Origin: Cupriavidus respiraculi
GTDB lineage: Bacteria > Pseudomonadota > Gammaproteobacteria > Burkholderiales > Burkholderiaceae
Assembly (NCBI RefSeq): GCF_914271545.1
Contig: NZ_CAJZAH010000008.1
Location: 62,001 to 126,000, forward strand
DNA: 64,000 bases
Direction: 5' to 3'
Shown here: positions 36,415-44,413 of the stretch, in pieces
Layout of the letters: each line of letters opens with the position of its first letter
Numbering within the stretch: position 1 is the stretch's first letter
Translations under genes and position numbers: made by a program
The notes under the pieces: generated by a model
Seen by the model: the letters and a program-made list of their open reading frames with translations, nothing else
Told to the model about the DNA's origin: nothing
Databases searched by the model: none

Positions 36415-37818
36415 ATGGCGGCCGAAAAAGAAGTCAAGACGACTGGCCTGCTCGGCTGGATCGATGCCCGCTTCCCCGCGTCGCAGCTGTGGGAAGACCA
36501 CCTCTCCAAGTACTACGCGCCGAAGAACTTCAACTTCTGGTACTTCTTCGGCTCGCTCGCCCTGCTGGTGCTGGTCATCCAGATCGTCACCGGCATCTTC
36601 CTGGTAATGAACTACAAGCCCGACGGCACGCTGAACGCGGCCGGCGTGCCGGTGGCGTTCGCCAGCGTCGAGTACATCATGCGCGAAGTGCCCTGGGGCT
36701 GGCTGGTGCGCTACATGCACTCGACCGGCGCCTCCGCCTTCTTTGTCGTGGTTTACCTGCATATGTTCCGCGGCCTGCTGTACGGCTCGTATCGCAAGCC
36801 GCGCGAGCTGGTCTGGATCTTCGGCTGCCTGATCTTCCTCACGCTGATGGCCGAGGCTTTCATGGGCTATCTGCTGCCGTGGGGCCAGATGTCGTACTGG
36901 GGCGCGCAGGTGATCGTGAACCTGTTCTCGGCCGTGCCGGTGATCGGCCAGGACCTGTCGCTGTTCATCCGCGGTGACTACGTGGTGAGCGACGCGACGC
37001 TGAACCGCTTCTTTGCATTCCACGTGATCGCCGTGCCGCTGGTGCTGCTGGGCCTGGTCGTCGCGCACATCATCGCGCTGCACGAAGTGGGTTCGAACAA
37101 TCCCGACGGCATCGAGATCAAGGCGAACAAGGACGCCAACGGCATTCCGCTCGACGGCGTACCGTTCCACCCGTACTACTCGACGCACGACCTGCTGGGC
37201 GTGGGTGGCTTCCTGCTGATCTTCTCGGCCGTCATCTTCTTCTTCCCGGAAGTCGGCGGTTATTTCCTCGAGCACAACAACTTCATCCCGGCCGATCCGC
37301 TGAAGACGCCGCCGCATATCGCTCCGGTGTGGTACTTCACGCCGTTCTACTCGATGCTGCGCGCGACCACCTCCAGCTTCCTGCCGGTGCTGTGGCTGTT
37401 CTTCGCCGTGCTGCTGGGCATGCTGTTCCTGCGCACGAAGAGCATGCGCGTGAAGGGCATCGCCGTCGCGGTCGCCGTGCTGCTGGCTGCGGGCTTCTAC
37501 TTCATCGAAGCGAAGTTCTGGGGCGTGGTCGTGATGGGCGGCTCGGTCGTGATCCTGTTCTTCATGCCGTGGCTCGACCATTCGCCGGTCAAGTCGATCC
37601 GTTACCGTCCGGGCTTCCACAAGACGATCTTGTCGGTATTTGTCGTGGTGTTCCTGGTCCTCGGCTACCTCGGCGTTCAGCCGCCGTCGCCGGTGGGCGA
37701 GAAGGTGTCGCAGCTGGGTACGCTGCTGTATTTCGCCTTCTTCCTGGCCATGCCGCTGTGGAGCCGCGTCGGCCAGTTCAAGCCCGTGCCTGATCGCGTC
37801 ACGTTCAAGCACCACTGA
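36415..37818 (+). CDS. petB: Cytochrome b PetB
   Basis: Membrane core of the bc1 complex with two b haems and the Qo and Qi sites. The 467-residue length covers the full cytochrome b (b6 and subunit IV parts fused). Haem-ligand histidines lie in WLVRYMHSTGAS with VVYLHMFRGL, and in RFFAFHVIAVPL with VVAHIIALHEVG. The Qo motif reads PVWYF after PPHIA. ATG 36415 (MAAEKEVKTTG) has AAAAGGAGAGGC upstream. Confidence 0.97.
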   Translation: MAAEKEVKTTGLLGWIDARFPASQLWEDHLSKYYAPKNFNFWYFFGSLALLVLVIQIVTGIFLVMNYKPDGTLNAAGVPVAFASVEYIMREVPWGWLVRYMHSTGASAFFVVVYLHMFRGLLYGSYRKPRELVWIFGCLIFLTLMAEAFMGYLLPWGQMSYWGAQVIVNLFSAVPVIGQDLSLFIRGDYVVSDATLNRFFAFHVIAVPLVLLGLVVAHIIALHEVGSNNPDGIEIKANKDANGIPLDGVPFHPYYSTHDLLGVGGFLLIFSAVIFFFPEVGGYFLEHNNFIPADPLKTPPHIAPVWYFTPFYSMLRATTSSFLPVLWLFFAVLLGMLFLRTKSMRVKGIAVAVAVLLAAGFYFIEAKFWGVVVMGGSVVILFFMPWLDHSPVKSIRYRPGFHKTILSVFVVVFLVLGYLGVQPPSPVGEKVSQLGTLLYFAFFLAMPLWSRVGQFKPVPDRVTFKHH

Positions 37819-37848
37819 GCCCGAGAGACAGAGGACAAGGACACAAGC

Positions 37849-38592
37849 ATGAAAAAGCTGCTTTCGATTCTCGCGCTCGCCGGCGCCTGCTTTGCCGGTG
37901 CGCCCGCCCAGGCTGCGGAAGGGGGCTATCCCCTGGAGCCGGCTCCCGTCAACACCAGCGACCTGTTCTCGCTGCAGCGTGGCGCCAAGCTGTTCGTCAA
38001 CTACTGCCTGAACTGCCACGGCGCGTCGATGATGCGTTACAACCGCCTGCGCGATGTCGGCCTGACCGATGAGCAGATCCGCGAGAACCTGCTGTTCAGC
38101 GCGGACAAGGTCGGCGAGACGATGACCATCGCCATGCAGCACAAGGACGGCAAGGAGTGGTTCGGCGCCGCGCCGCCGGACCTGTCCGTGATCGCCCGCG
38201 CCCGCGGCGACGCCTGGCTGTACACGTATCTGCGTACCTTCTACCGCGACGACGAACGCGTCACGGGCTGGAACAACCTGGTGTTCCCGAACGTCGGCAT
38301 GCCGCACGTGCTGTGGGAGCTGCAAGGCCAGCGCGCCGCCAAGTTCGTCAAGGAAGACCACCACGGCGAGCAGGTGACCAAGTTCGCCGGCTTCGAGCAA
38401 CTGACGCCGGGCAAGCTCAAGCCGGTGGAATACGACCAGGCCGTTGCGGACCTCGTCACGTATCTGGACTGGATGGCCGAGCCGGCGCAGAACCACCGCA
38501 AGCGCCTGGGCGTCTGGGTGCTGCTGTTCCTCGGCGTGTTCACGGTCTTCGCGTGGCGCCTGAACGCCGCCTTCTGGAAAGACGTCAAGTAA
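37849..38592 (+). CDS. petC: Cytochrome c1 PetC
   Basis: Periplasmic c-type haem subunit of the bc1 complex, anchored by a C-terminal helix. The 247 residues have a signal peptide cut after AQAA, the haem-attachment motif CLNCHG (about residue 57), the axial-ligand region near NVGMPHVLW, and a membrane segment WVLLFLGVFTVFAWRL near the end. It lies 30 bp after petB. Confidence 0.97.
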   Translation: MKKLLSILALAGACFAGAPAQAAEGGYPLEPAPVNTSDLFSLQRGAKLFVNYCLNCHGASMMRYNRLRDVGLTDEQIRENLLFSADKVGETMTIAMQHKDGKEWFGAAPPDLSVIARARGDAWLYTYLRTFYRDDERVTGWNNLVFPNVGMPHVLWELQGQRAAKFVKEDHHGEQVTKFAGFEQLTPGKLKPVEYDQAVADLVTYLDWMAEPAQNHRKRLGVWVLLFLGVFTVFAWRLNAAFWKDVK

Positions 38593-38673
38593 GGTAATCG
38601 TCCCCAAAGGGGCTAGAGCGGAGGTTGCGCCATGCGACGCCGCCCTGGCCCTTTTCTTTTTGGTTGCATCTGG

Positions 38674-38694
38674 GGCCGCTTTTGCGGCCTATTT
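38674..38694 (+). terminator. Possible petABC terminator
   Basis: A GGCCGC/GCGGCC stem with a TTTT loop followed by TATTT. The T-run is interrupted, so strength is doubtful. Confidence 0.4.
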
Positions 38695-38774
38695 GTAACG
38701 AATTTGCTTTCCGATAGTCGGTTCTGACAGAATGTTTGACCCAACTTCGGCTTAGCCCTGCAAGGAATCCAACC

Positions 38775-39386
38775 ATGATGGTGTTGTATTCGGGCACCAC
38801 CTGCCCGTTCTCCCAACGTTGCCGTCTCGTCCTGTTCGAAAAAGGCATGGACTTCGAGATCCGCGACGTTGACCTGTTCAACAAGCCGGAAGACATTTCG
38901 GTGATGAACCCGTATGGCCAGGTTCCCATCCTCGTCGAGCGCGACCTGATCCTGTACGAGTCCAACATCATCAACGAGTACATCGACGAGCGCTTTCCCC
39001 ACCCGCAGCTGATGCCGGCCGATCCCGTCCAGCGCGCCCGTGCCCGCCTGTTCCTGTTCAACTTCGAGAAGGAGTTGTTCACGCACGTCTACGCTCTCGA
39101 GAACGAGAAGGGCAAGGCCGCGGAGAAGAACCACGAGCGCGCTCGCGCCGCCATCCGCGATCGCCTGACGCAGCTCGCACCGATCTTCGTCAAGAACAAG
39201 TACATGCTGGGCGAAGACTTCTCGATGCTCGACGTCGCCATCGCCCCGCTGCTGTGGCGCCTGGATCATTACGGCATCGAACTGTCGAAGAACGCAGCGC
39301 CGCTGCTCAAGTACGCCGAACGCATCTTCAGCCGCCCGGCCTATATCGAAGCGCTGACCCCGTCCGAAAAGGTGATGCGCCGCTAA
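38775..39386 (+). CDS. sspA: Stringent starvation protein A (GST-like RNA polymerase-associated factor)
   Basis: A glutathione-S-transferase-fold protein that binds RNA polymerase in related bacteria and affects stress transcription. The 203 residues have the thioredoxin-like N-terminus (MVLYSGTTCPFSQRCRLVLFE) and the GST C-domain, with PYGQVPILVERDLILYESNIINEYID. ATG 38775 has AAGGAATCC upstream. It is followed by sspB, the standard pair. Confidence 0.95.
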   Translation: MMVLYSGTTCPFSQRCRLVLFEKGMDFEIRDVDLFNKPEDISVMNPYGQVPILVERDLILYESNIINEYIDERFPHPQLMPADPVQRARARLFLFNFEKELFTHVYALENEKGKAAEKNHERARAAIRDRLTQLAPIFVKNKYMLGEDFSMLDVAIAPLLWRLDHYGIELSKNAAPLLKYAERIFSRPAYIEALTPSEKVMRR

Positions 39387-39447
39387 GCCGTCCGCGAGGC
39401 GGTCCGATTCCGGATCGCCCCGCGCGGCCGACGCCATTGGAAGCTCC

Positions 39448-39942
39448 ATGCCCGAAACGTCCACCAAGCCTTACCTAGTTCGCGCCATTTACGAATGGTG
39501 CACGGACAACGGATTCACGCCGTATATCGCCGTATTCGTCGACGCCAACACAAGCGTCCCGCGCGAGTTCGTCAAGAACAACGAGATCGTGCTGAACGTC
39601 AGCTTCGACGCCACCAGCGGTCTGGACATGGGCAACGAGTGGATTACCTTCAGCGCGCGCTTCGGCGGCGTCTCGCGCAAGATCGACGTGCCGATGGAGA
39701 ACGTGCTGGCAATCTACGCCCGCGAGAACGGCCAGGGCATGGCCTTCCCGGTGGAGCGCAGCGTCCCGGACACCCAGGCCGCAACGGAACGCGAACTGAA
39801 TCCGCCGCCCAAGCTGAGCTCGGTCGACAGCGAAGCGCCGGTGGAAGCGGAAGTGGAAACGGCCCCGCAGGACGACGATCCCAACCCGCCGCCGGTGCCC
39901 CGGATAGGCGGCAAAAAGCCCGCCCTGAAGGTCGTCAAGTAA
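39448..39942 (+). CDS. sspB: ClpXP adaptor protein SspB
   Basis: Delivers ssrA-tagged proteins to ClpXP. The 164 residues have the folded substrate-binding domain (KPYLVRAIYEWCTDNGFTPY, VLNVSFDATSGL, NVLAIYARENGQGM), a variable acidic linker, and a short hydrophobic C-terminal ClpX-binding tail (PALKVVK). It lies 61 bp after sspA and 52 bp ahead of tRNA-Thr. Confidence 0.95.
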   Translation: MPETSTKPYLVRAIYEWCTDNGFTPYIAVFVDANTSVPREFVKNNEIVLNVSFDATSGLDMGNEWITFSARFGGVSRKIDVPMENVLAIYARENGQGMAFPVERSVPDTQAATERELNPPPKLSSVDSEAPVEAEVETAPQDDDPNPPPVPRIGGKKPALKVVK

Positions 39943-39969
39943 GACCTCGTCAAGGCAGACCGCTTCAAG

Positions 39970-39975
39970 TAGAAT
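39970..39975 (+). promoter_or_regulatory. Candidate -10 box for tRNA-Thr
   Basis: TAGAAT ending 19 bp before the tRNA 5' end, which fits a start site a few bases ahead of the mature tRNA. No clear -35. Confidence 0.4.
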
Positions 39976-39994
39976 CCCGGTCTGCACCAGACAT

Positions 39995-40070
39995 GCCGGC
40001 TTAGCTCATCAGGTAGAGCAGTTGATTTGTAATCATCAGGTGGCGGGTTCGAGTCCTGCAGCCGGCACCA
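39995..40070 (+). tRNA. tRNA-Thr (anticodon TGT)
   Basis: A full 76-nt cloverleaf: 7-bp acceptor (39995-40001 with 40060-40066), 4-bp D stem GCTC/GAGC, anticodon loop TTTGTAA with TGT, 5-bp T stem with one G-U pair, and encoded CCA. The anticodon stem GTTGA/TCATC has one T-T mismatch at the 28:42 pair. It serves as the integration site of the island that follows; its 3' 46 bases recur at 53327-53372. Confidence 0.97.
40025..40070 (+). repeat. attL: tRNA 3' end, left island boundary
   Basis: A 46-bp perfect repeat of 53327-53372, running from the anticodon stem to the CCA end. It keeps the tRNA gene whole after integration. Confidence 0.9.
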
Positions 40071-40076
40071 TATAAA

Positions 40077-40111
40077 ACAAGGGGTTACGCGAAGTTTGCG
40101 TGACCCCTTGT
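40077..40111 (+). terminator. Hairpin at the island left end
   Basis: A 14-bp stem including one G-T pair (40077-40090 with 40098-40111) with a 7-nt loop, right after the tRNA. It may end the tRNA transcript and shield the integrase gene. The T-run is poor on plus; on minus it is followed by a TTTTATA tail. Confidence 0.5.
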
Positions 40112-40167
40112 GCTTTCTGGGCGCCGAGAAGTACATTTTCGGTACAGTCAGCTCCCAGAACAGGTAC

Positions 40168-41211
40168 ATGGCGACCATTGTCAAGACGCCTTCCGGCACG
40201 TGGAAGGCCGTCATCCGCAAGACCGGCTGGCCAACCACGGCCAAGACCTTCCGCACCAAGCGCGATGCCGAGGATTGGGCGCGAAGAACCGAGGACGAGA
40301 TGGTTCGCGGTGTGTATCTGTCTCGCGCACCGTCCGAGAAACTGACTGTATCCGCTGCGCTAAAGCGCTACCTGGCGGAAGTGTCGACGACCAAAAAGCC
40401 GACTACGCAGCGCAGTGAGCGCTTCACGTCCCAGCATCTCGAAGCCTTCTTTGGCAAGTACTCAATGGCGGCGGTCGGCGCCGAGCTGGTCGCCAAATAT
40501 CGTGACGAGCGACTAGCGGCTAGTAAGTCAAACAACACAGTCCGCATCGAGCTGGCGCTGCTGGGTCACCTCTTTCGCATCGCGATTCAGGAGTGGGGCA
40601 TCGGTTTGACCTTCAATCCGGTCGCCAACGTCCGTAAGCCGAGTCCTGGAACCGGTCGGAGTCGCCGCTTGAGCATTGCGCAGCAACAGCAGCTGCTCGA
40701 CGCGGTCAGGGCACACTCTAATCCAATGCTCGGATGGATAGTGACCCTCGCCATAGAGAGCGGCATGCGCTCGTCCGAGATCACTGGGCTCAGGCTCTCA
40801 CAGGTCGATGTGGAGCGACGTATCGTCAGACTACCCGATACAAAGAACGGGTCTATTCGCTTGGTACCTTTAACGCGGACGGCGACAGAGGCCTTAAGGG
40901 CGGCTATCGACAACCCCCTTCGACCTGCCGAAACGGATCTAGTCTTCTTTGGAGAGCCCGGGCGCGACGGAAAGCGGAAGCCCTACGTATTCCAGAAGCT
41001 ATGGGCGGCGGCCGTACAGAAGCTGGGGCTCGCGGACCTGCATTTCCACGATTTGCGACATGAGGCGGTGAGCCGCTTAGTGGAGGCTGGCATGAGCGAT
41101 CAAGAGGTCGCGGCCATCAGCGGTCATAAGTCGATGCAGATGCTGAAGCGCTACACCCATCTTCGGGCGGAGGATCTGGTCGGGAAGTTGGATAGACTGA
41201 TTGGCACGTAA
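40168..41211 (+). CDS. Tyrosine recombinase (site-specific integrase)
   Basis: Integrates and excises the island at tRNA-Thr. The 347 residues have an N-terminal arm-binding-like part (WKAVIRKTGWPTTAKTF), a SAM-like core-binding domain (about 60-155) and the catalytic domain with Arg201 (SGMRSSEITGL), His294 and Arg297 (HDLRHEA), His320 (SGHKS) and Tyr329 (LKRYTHL). All catalytic residues are present. ATG 40168 with AGGTAC before it is chosen. Shufflon-type or phage-type integrases of this kind commonly use tRNA 3' ends. Confidence 0.95.
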   Translation: MATIVKTPSGTWKAVIRKTGWPTTAKTFRTKRDAEDWARRTEDEMVRGVYLSRAPSEKLTVSAALKRYLAEVSTTKKPTTQRSERFTSQHLEAFFGKYSMAAVGAELVAKYRDERLAASKSNNTVRIELALLGHLFRIAIQEWGIGLTFNPVANVRKPSPGTGRSRRLSIAQQQQLLDAVRAHSNPMLGWIVTLAIESGMRSSEITGLRLSQVDVERRIVRLPDTKNGSIRLVPLTRTATEALRAAIDNPLRPAETDLVFFGEPGRDGKRKPYVFQKLWAAAVQKLGLADLHFHDLRHEAVSRLVEAGMSDQEVAAISGHKSMQMLKRYTHLRAEDLVGKLDRLIGT

Positions 41212-41223
41212 TGCGACTCGCCG

Positions 41224-41859
41224 TCAGCTTGCCTGCTCGGAGTCTTCTGCTACTGCGTTCTCCTCGAGGCGCGCCCAAATGTCAGCGCGCCAAGCCTTCC
41301 ACTTCTCGATCGAGGATAGGTCGGTCGGATCGACTGCAGGTTCCCCACTGACGCTTCCCAGCATGATCCACTCGGTGAAACGTGGACGATAGCTGCAGAC
41401 GAGTCGGATCATCTCGATCGTAGGTTCCTCCATACGAAGGACAACCTTCGACCAGTCCGCCGCGGGAATCCGCCCACCCGACTTCCCTTCGAGATACCTG
41501 AAAAGGTGCTCTCCGCTGGGGGATGCCCATTCTTTGATCACCCAGTTCAGACGATCGCCCACCGTTTGCCCTTCCCAATCATGTGGGATGGGCGCAGCAA
41601 AGGGAAAGCCCTCTTTAGCGGACTGATCGATGCCGGTAGTGAGCCACACCTTTTCCATGGGGTAGCTCTTACACCAAAACTCCAGCATATCGGGCGTGGC
41701 GTCTTGCTTCCGATAGTAGAAGTTCTTCCACCGAGCAGCCGAGATGCCGCTAATTTCGGCAAGGACTGTGAACCTTCCCCTGGACGGATACTTATCGTCT
41801 ATCAGGCATCGGAGCCGCTCACTGACCTCTTGACGATTGGAGTCTCTGACCAATGGCAT
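41224..41859 (-). CDS. Unknown protein with duplicated HTH-like units, putative island regulator
   Basis: A 211-residue protein that I do not recognise by name. It looks like two related units, about residues 13-76 and 102-168. Each has RL..(I), then PS, an SG..(A).W turn, P followed by a hydrophobic-Cys helix, and a closing W...G. The first unit resembles a lambda-repressor-type helix-turn-helix (VLAEISGISAARWKNFYYRK). It is divergent from the small HTH gene across a 161-bp region with inverted repeats, the layout of a repressor controlling island genes. The regulator role is inferred from position and shape only. Confidence 0.55.
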   Translation of the reverse strand: MPLVRDSNRQEVSERLRCLIDDKYPSRGRFTVLAEISGISAARWKNFYYRKQDATPDMLEFWCKSYPMEKVWLTTGIDQSAKEGFPFAAPIPHDWEGQTVGDRLNWVIKEWASPSGEHLFRYLEGKSGGRIPAADWSKVVLRMEEPTIEMIRLVCSYRPRFTEWIMLGSVSGEPAVDPTDLSSIEKWKAWRADIWARLEENAVAEDSEQAS

Positions 41860-42020
41860 CTCTCACACCACTTGTGACGTGTATAACAACAGTGTAAATT
41901 GAGTACACCATACCGGAATATGGCGTATGCAGTGTCGCCTCGGACGGGGCGATATCAGTGTACTTGAACTTGCGCCACTGAAGCGCTGCTGCCGCTGTCG
42001 AAGCGGCCAAAGGAACGTTG
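41860..42020. promoter_or_regulatory. Divergent control region with inverted repeats
   Basis: AT-richer spacer between the minus-strand putative regulator and the plus-strand small HTH gene. It has AGTACAC (41902-41908) and its exact inverted partner GTGTACT (41958-41964), plus an inner CCATA/TATGG pair (41908-41912, 41919-41923). These are plausible operators; no binding protein is proven. Confidence 0.5.
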
Positions 42021-42236
42021 ATGACCAAAACTGAGCAAATGATCGTCGGCCGGTTCGGCGTCCTGTTGTCACTGGACGACTGTGCCACGTTGTTGAACAG
42101 AAGCCCCCAGGGACTCCGCGTCACTCTTAATGGTGACAACGAACTAGCGCAGCGGCTCCGTCCAGCGAAGCTGAAGATCGGCCGCCGAGTGTTGTTCCGC
42201 GCGACTGAGCTGGCCAGGCTCTTGGACGAGGCCTGA
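42021..42236 (+). CDS. Small HTH DNA-binding protein
   Basis: A 71-residue protein (MTKTEQMIVGRFGVLLSLDD) with an excisionase/AlpA-like winged-helix look: LSLDDCATLLNRSPQGLRVTL would be the recognition region and KIGRRVLFRATELARLLDE the end, as in MerR/Xis-type HTH_17 proteins. ATG 42021 has AAAGGAACGTTG before it. It could be the island excisionase or an activator. It is followed after 1 nt by the initiator-like gene. Confidence 0.65.
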   Translation: MTKTEQMIVGRFGVLLSLDDCATLLNRSPQGLRVTLNGDNELAQRLRPAKLKIGRRVLFRATELARLLDEA

Positions 42237-42237
42237 A

Positions 42238-42996
42238 ATGGGCCGACAACGTACGATCGACGATGCCAGCTTCTGGCGCTCTCCCGCCATCTCCGAATGT
42301 ACCCAGGAGGACAAGGCGACGTTGCTGTACCTCCTGACCTCCCCGAGCAGCAACGTTATTGGGGTCTACCAAATCGTGATGCGGGTCGCCGCGGCGGAGA
42401 TGGGCTGGACGCCAGATCAATTGGCACAAGTGCTTCGTCGCCTGCAGGAAGCGCAGCTGATTCGCTTCGACGACAAAAGCAGCTATGTCTGGGTCAAAAT
42501 CTGGTGGGCACACAACTCGGCCAAGATGGCCGTGGGCCAGAAGCTACGGGAGCGGACGCTTGTTCAGATCTCTCAGATACCCCCGCAATGGGTGGAGGAG
42601 TATCTTGCCGATTTCGCGAAGCAGTTGCCGCGTGATCTGCAACAGGCGCTAGGCCTCTTGATCGATGGCAACTTATCCACAGTAGCCGGCGACCTTCAGG
42701 GTCGTCAGCTCTCCGATAGCGTATCGGATAGGGTATCCGACCGCGGTGGCCTTAACACTAACTCTATTAATATTCAAAACAGTAACTTTACGGCCGCAGC
42801 AAGGGCTACGCCGGCAGCGGGCGAAGTGTCCACCTTCGCAAGGCTGTCTACGCTGTTTGACCTGCCGGCCGCCAATCCCGCTGTCATAGCGCAGAGCACT
42901 GACGGGCGGACCGTTGTACCCGGAGTGGCGGAGCTTGAGTTGGCTAAGATTCGGAGCATCCGGTTGAGCCGCGAAGAGCGCGGCGGTCGCGGGTGA
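42238..42996 (+). CDS. Replication-initiator-like winged-helix protein (hypothetical)
   Basis: A 252-residue protein whose N-terminal half (about residues 10-100) resembles phage replication-organiser or DnaD-like winged-helix domains (DDASFWRSP, LLYLLTSPSSNVIGVYQIV, WTPDQLAQVLRRLQEAQLIRFD, VWVKIWWAHN). The C-terminal half is low in complexity and not recognisable. The coding sequence near 42711-42739 contains interleaved GGATA/TATCC palindromes. It stands where many integrative elements carry a replication gene. The function is inferred; no biochemical motif confirms it. Confidence 0.5.
   Translation: MGRQRTIDDASFWRSPAISECTQEDKATLLYLLTSPSSNVIGVYQIVMRVAAAEMGWTPDQLAQVLRRLQEAQLIRFDDKSSYVWVKIWWAHNSAKMAVGQKLRERTLVQISQIPPQWVEEYLADFAKQLPRDLQQALGLLIDGNLSTVAGDLQGRQLSDSVSDRVSDRGGLNTNSINIQNSNFTAAARATPAAGEVSTFARLSTLFDLPAANPAVIAQSTDGRTVVPGVAELELAKIRSIRLSREERGGRG
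42713..42739. repeat. Interleaved palindromes inside the initiator-like gene
   Basis: CCGATA-GCG-TATCGG (42713-42727) overlaps CGGATA-GGG-TATCCG (42725-42739): two perfect 6-bp inverted repeats sharing bases. This gives iterated hexamers in alternating orientation, which encode SDSVSDRVSD. Confidence 0.6.
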
Positions 42997-43040
42997 AAAA
43001 AGCAGCCAATCCCAGCCAATCATCGAAGAGGACGAAACGC

Positions 43041-43244
43041 ATGCCTTTGCCCCCACGGTTAGACGCCGAACATTTGAAGAGCCTATTCGCCGCTGGTAAG
43101 CGTCCCGAAGACGTCGTGATGCCGTGTCAGGCATGCGGTGTCATGCCGGCAATCAAGGTCAATCTGGTAGGCGTGGAAAAGCGGCTGTGCTCGCCTTGCC
43201 ATAGCAATGAGTGTTCCGACAATTGGGAAATCTGGAACAGCTGA
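43041..43244 (+). CDS. Small zinc-ribbon protein
   Basis: A 67-residue protein with two Cys pairs, CQAC (about residue 32) and CSPC (about 58), spaced as in a zinc ribbon. ATG 43041 is chosen because GAGGAC stands 7 nt ahead. A GTG at 42993, overlapping the previous stop, would add 16 residues. Function unknown. Confidence 0.6.
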   Translation: MPLPPRLDAEHLKSLFAAGKRPEDVVMPCQACGVMPAIKVNLVGVEKRLCSPCHSNECSDNWEIWNS

Positions 43245-43708
43245 TACCTTCTGCGCAAGGCACCGAGCCGCAAGCCGTGGTGGAACGATGCCGAGCACTG
43301 GGACTGTCGATCGATCAGGCGCGGCGTCTAGCCTCCATGCTGAGCGCTACTGACGCTCACGCCCTTGCCCGCGCGCTGGGGCTCGACACGAGAACATTGC
43401 AGCCGCTGAAGGCGCGCCGCTGGCTTTGGATGGCTGCTCAGTCTTCCAGCGTGAGCTACCGCGGAACGCTTACCGAAGACGAGCTGGAAGACATTCTCAT
43501 CACCGGTACTGTTCCTGTTGGGCGTGAGGCGCATGTTGGGCACTTCGTTGATGAGGTGCCGATCCAGGTGGTCGTTATGGCGATCGAGCAGGTGGCCCTA
43601 CGTCGAAGGATTCCCATCGGTGAGGTATGGGCGGTCTTCGGCCGGCTCTTGCGCAAGTACGGCTACCAAAAGCAGGCCGCACAGTGGCTTGAAGTGCTGC
43701 AGCACTGA
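43211..43708 (+). CDS. Hypothetical protein
   Basis: A 165-residue protein with no recognised domain. It is largely helical in look (VVERCRALGLSIDQARRLASML, then a hydrophobic-basic C-terminal part VVVMAIEQVALRRRIPIGEVWAVFGRLLRKYGY). It overlaps the zinc-ribbon gene by 34 nt in another frame. The GTG start at 43211 is uncertain. It is the last plus-strand gene of the island's front operon. Confidence 0.5.
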   Translation: MFRQLGNLEQLIPSAQGTEPQAVVERCRALGLSIDQARRLASMLSATDAHALARALGLDTRTLQPLKARRWLWMAAQSSSVSYRGTLTEDELEDILITGTVPVGREAHVGHFVDEVPIQVVVMAIEQVALRRRIPIGEVWAVFGRLLRKYGYQKQAAQWLEVLQH

Positions 43709-44413
43709 ATTCCGCCTCGCACCTATCAAGGGCCTTTGCTTCACCGTCACATTCCCCTTCACCGTTGAGTCCAACGCGAACCGCTACGTCGGCCTCCAGG
43801 ACAGCTTCTGCGCCAGACTCGACGGCAGCTTCGACTTGTGAGCAGCAAGCTCTTGGACAGGATAGGGAATGTACGTACGCGACGAGTCTTGCACGTACAC
43901 CAGACAAAAGCACTCCGTGGCATTCGCCCCATCGCACTGTTGTCCGTTCCATTCAACTCAGGGCTCCGCCCCGAGACCCATAAGCGCCAGGTGGGGGAGC
44001 AGTCGGCGATCTCGTTGTGCCGAGAAGAGCGGCTACGACATGGCGCGTCCAACCTATCCTTTCTTGGTCAAGCTGAACTTTCCGTCTGGCCCCAGATGCA
44101 TTGCTTGGATGTACTTGCCGCAGCAGCTGGTATCAACATTGCTCCGGCTGAGCTCGATCTGGCTACCGTGGTTGGCAATACCGTGGACCAACTCCGTGCA
44201 ACTCATCCGGACCGCTGCAATATCGCCTTTGTCGCAAGCTTTCTCAAACCGACCCGCCACCGGTACATCCGGTGAATGCCCGAGCGTGGCCGTTCCCCGA
44301 TAAGGTGGCAGGCCGGCCTGCAGCGCTCAGCTCGGCTCTGGCGGCCGGTGCCAGACTGCCTTGGCTATCCCGCCCGCTGTCTGCTCGATCAGCGACCTTG
44401 AAGAAACCGCGCA
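43709..44413. other. 705-bp region without a confident gene
   Basis: Lies between the front operon and the hsdR 3' end. Several short frames exist on both strands. Only the minus frame 44054-44260 has natural-looking protein sequence. It may contain remnants of lost island genes. Confidence 0.5.
44054..44260 (-). CDS. Possible small hypothetical protein
   Basis: A 68-residue frame with a GTG start (AGRFEKACDKGDIAAVRMSC opening, HLGPDGKFSLTKK near the end). Its composition resembles a real protein more than the other frames here. No family is recognised and the start is weak. It could be a decayed or small accessory gene downstream of hsdR. Confidence 0.35.
   Translation of the reverse strand: MAGRFEKACDKGDIAAVRMSCTELVHGIANHGSQIELSRSNVDTSCCGKYIQAMHLGPDGKFSLTKKG

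Noticed and set aside
35722-38607. A 961-codon open frame on the minus strand opposite petABC
   Set aside because: petA, petB and petC on plus have full family motifs and tight spacing; the antisense frame is His/Arg-rich with no recognisable domain.
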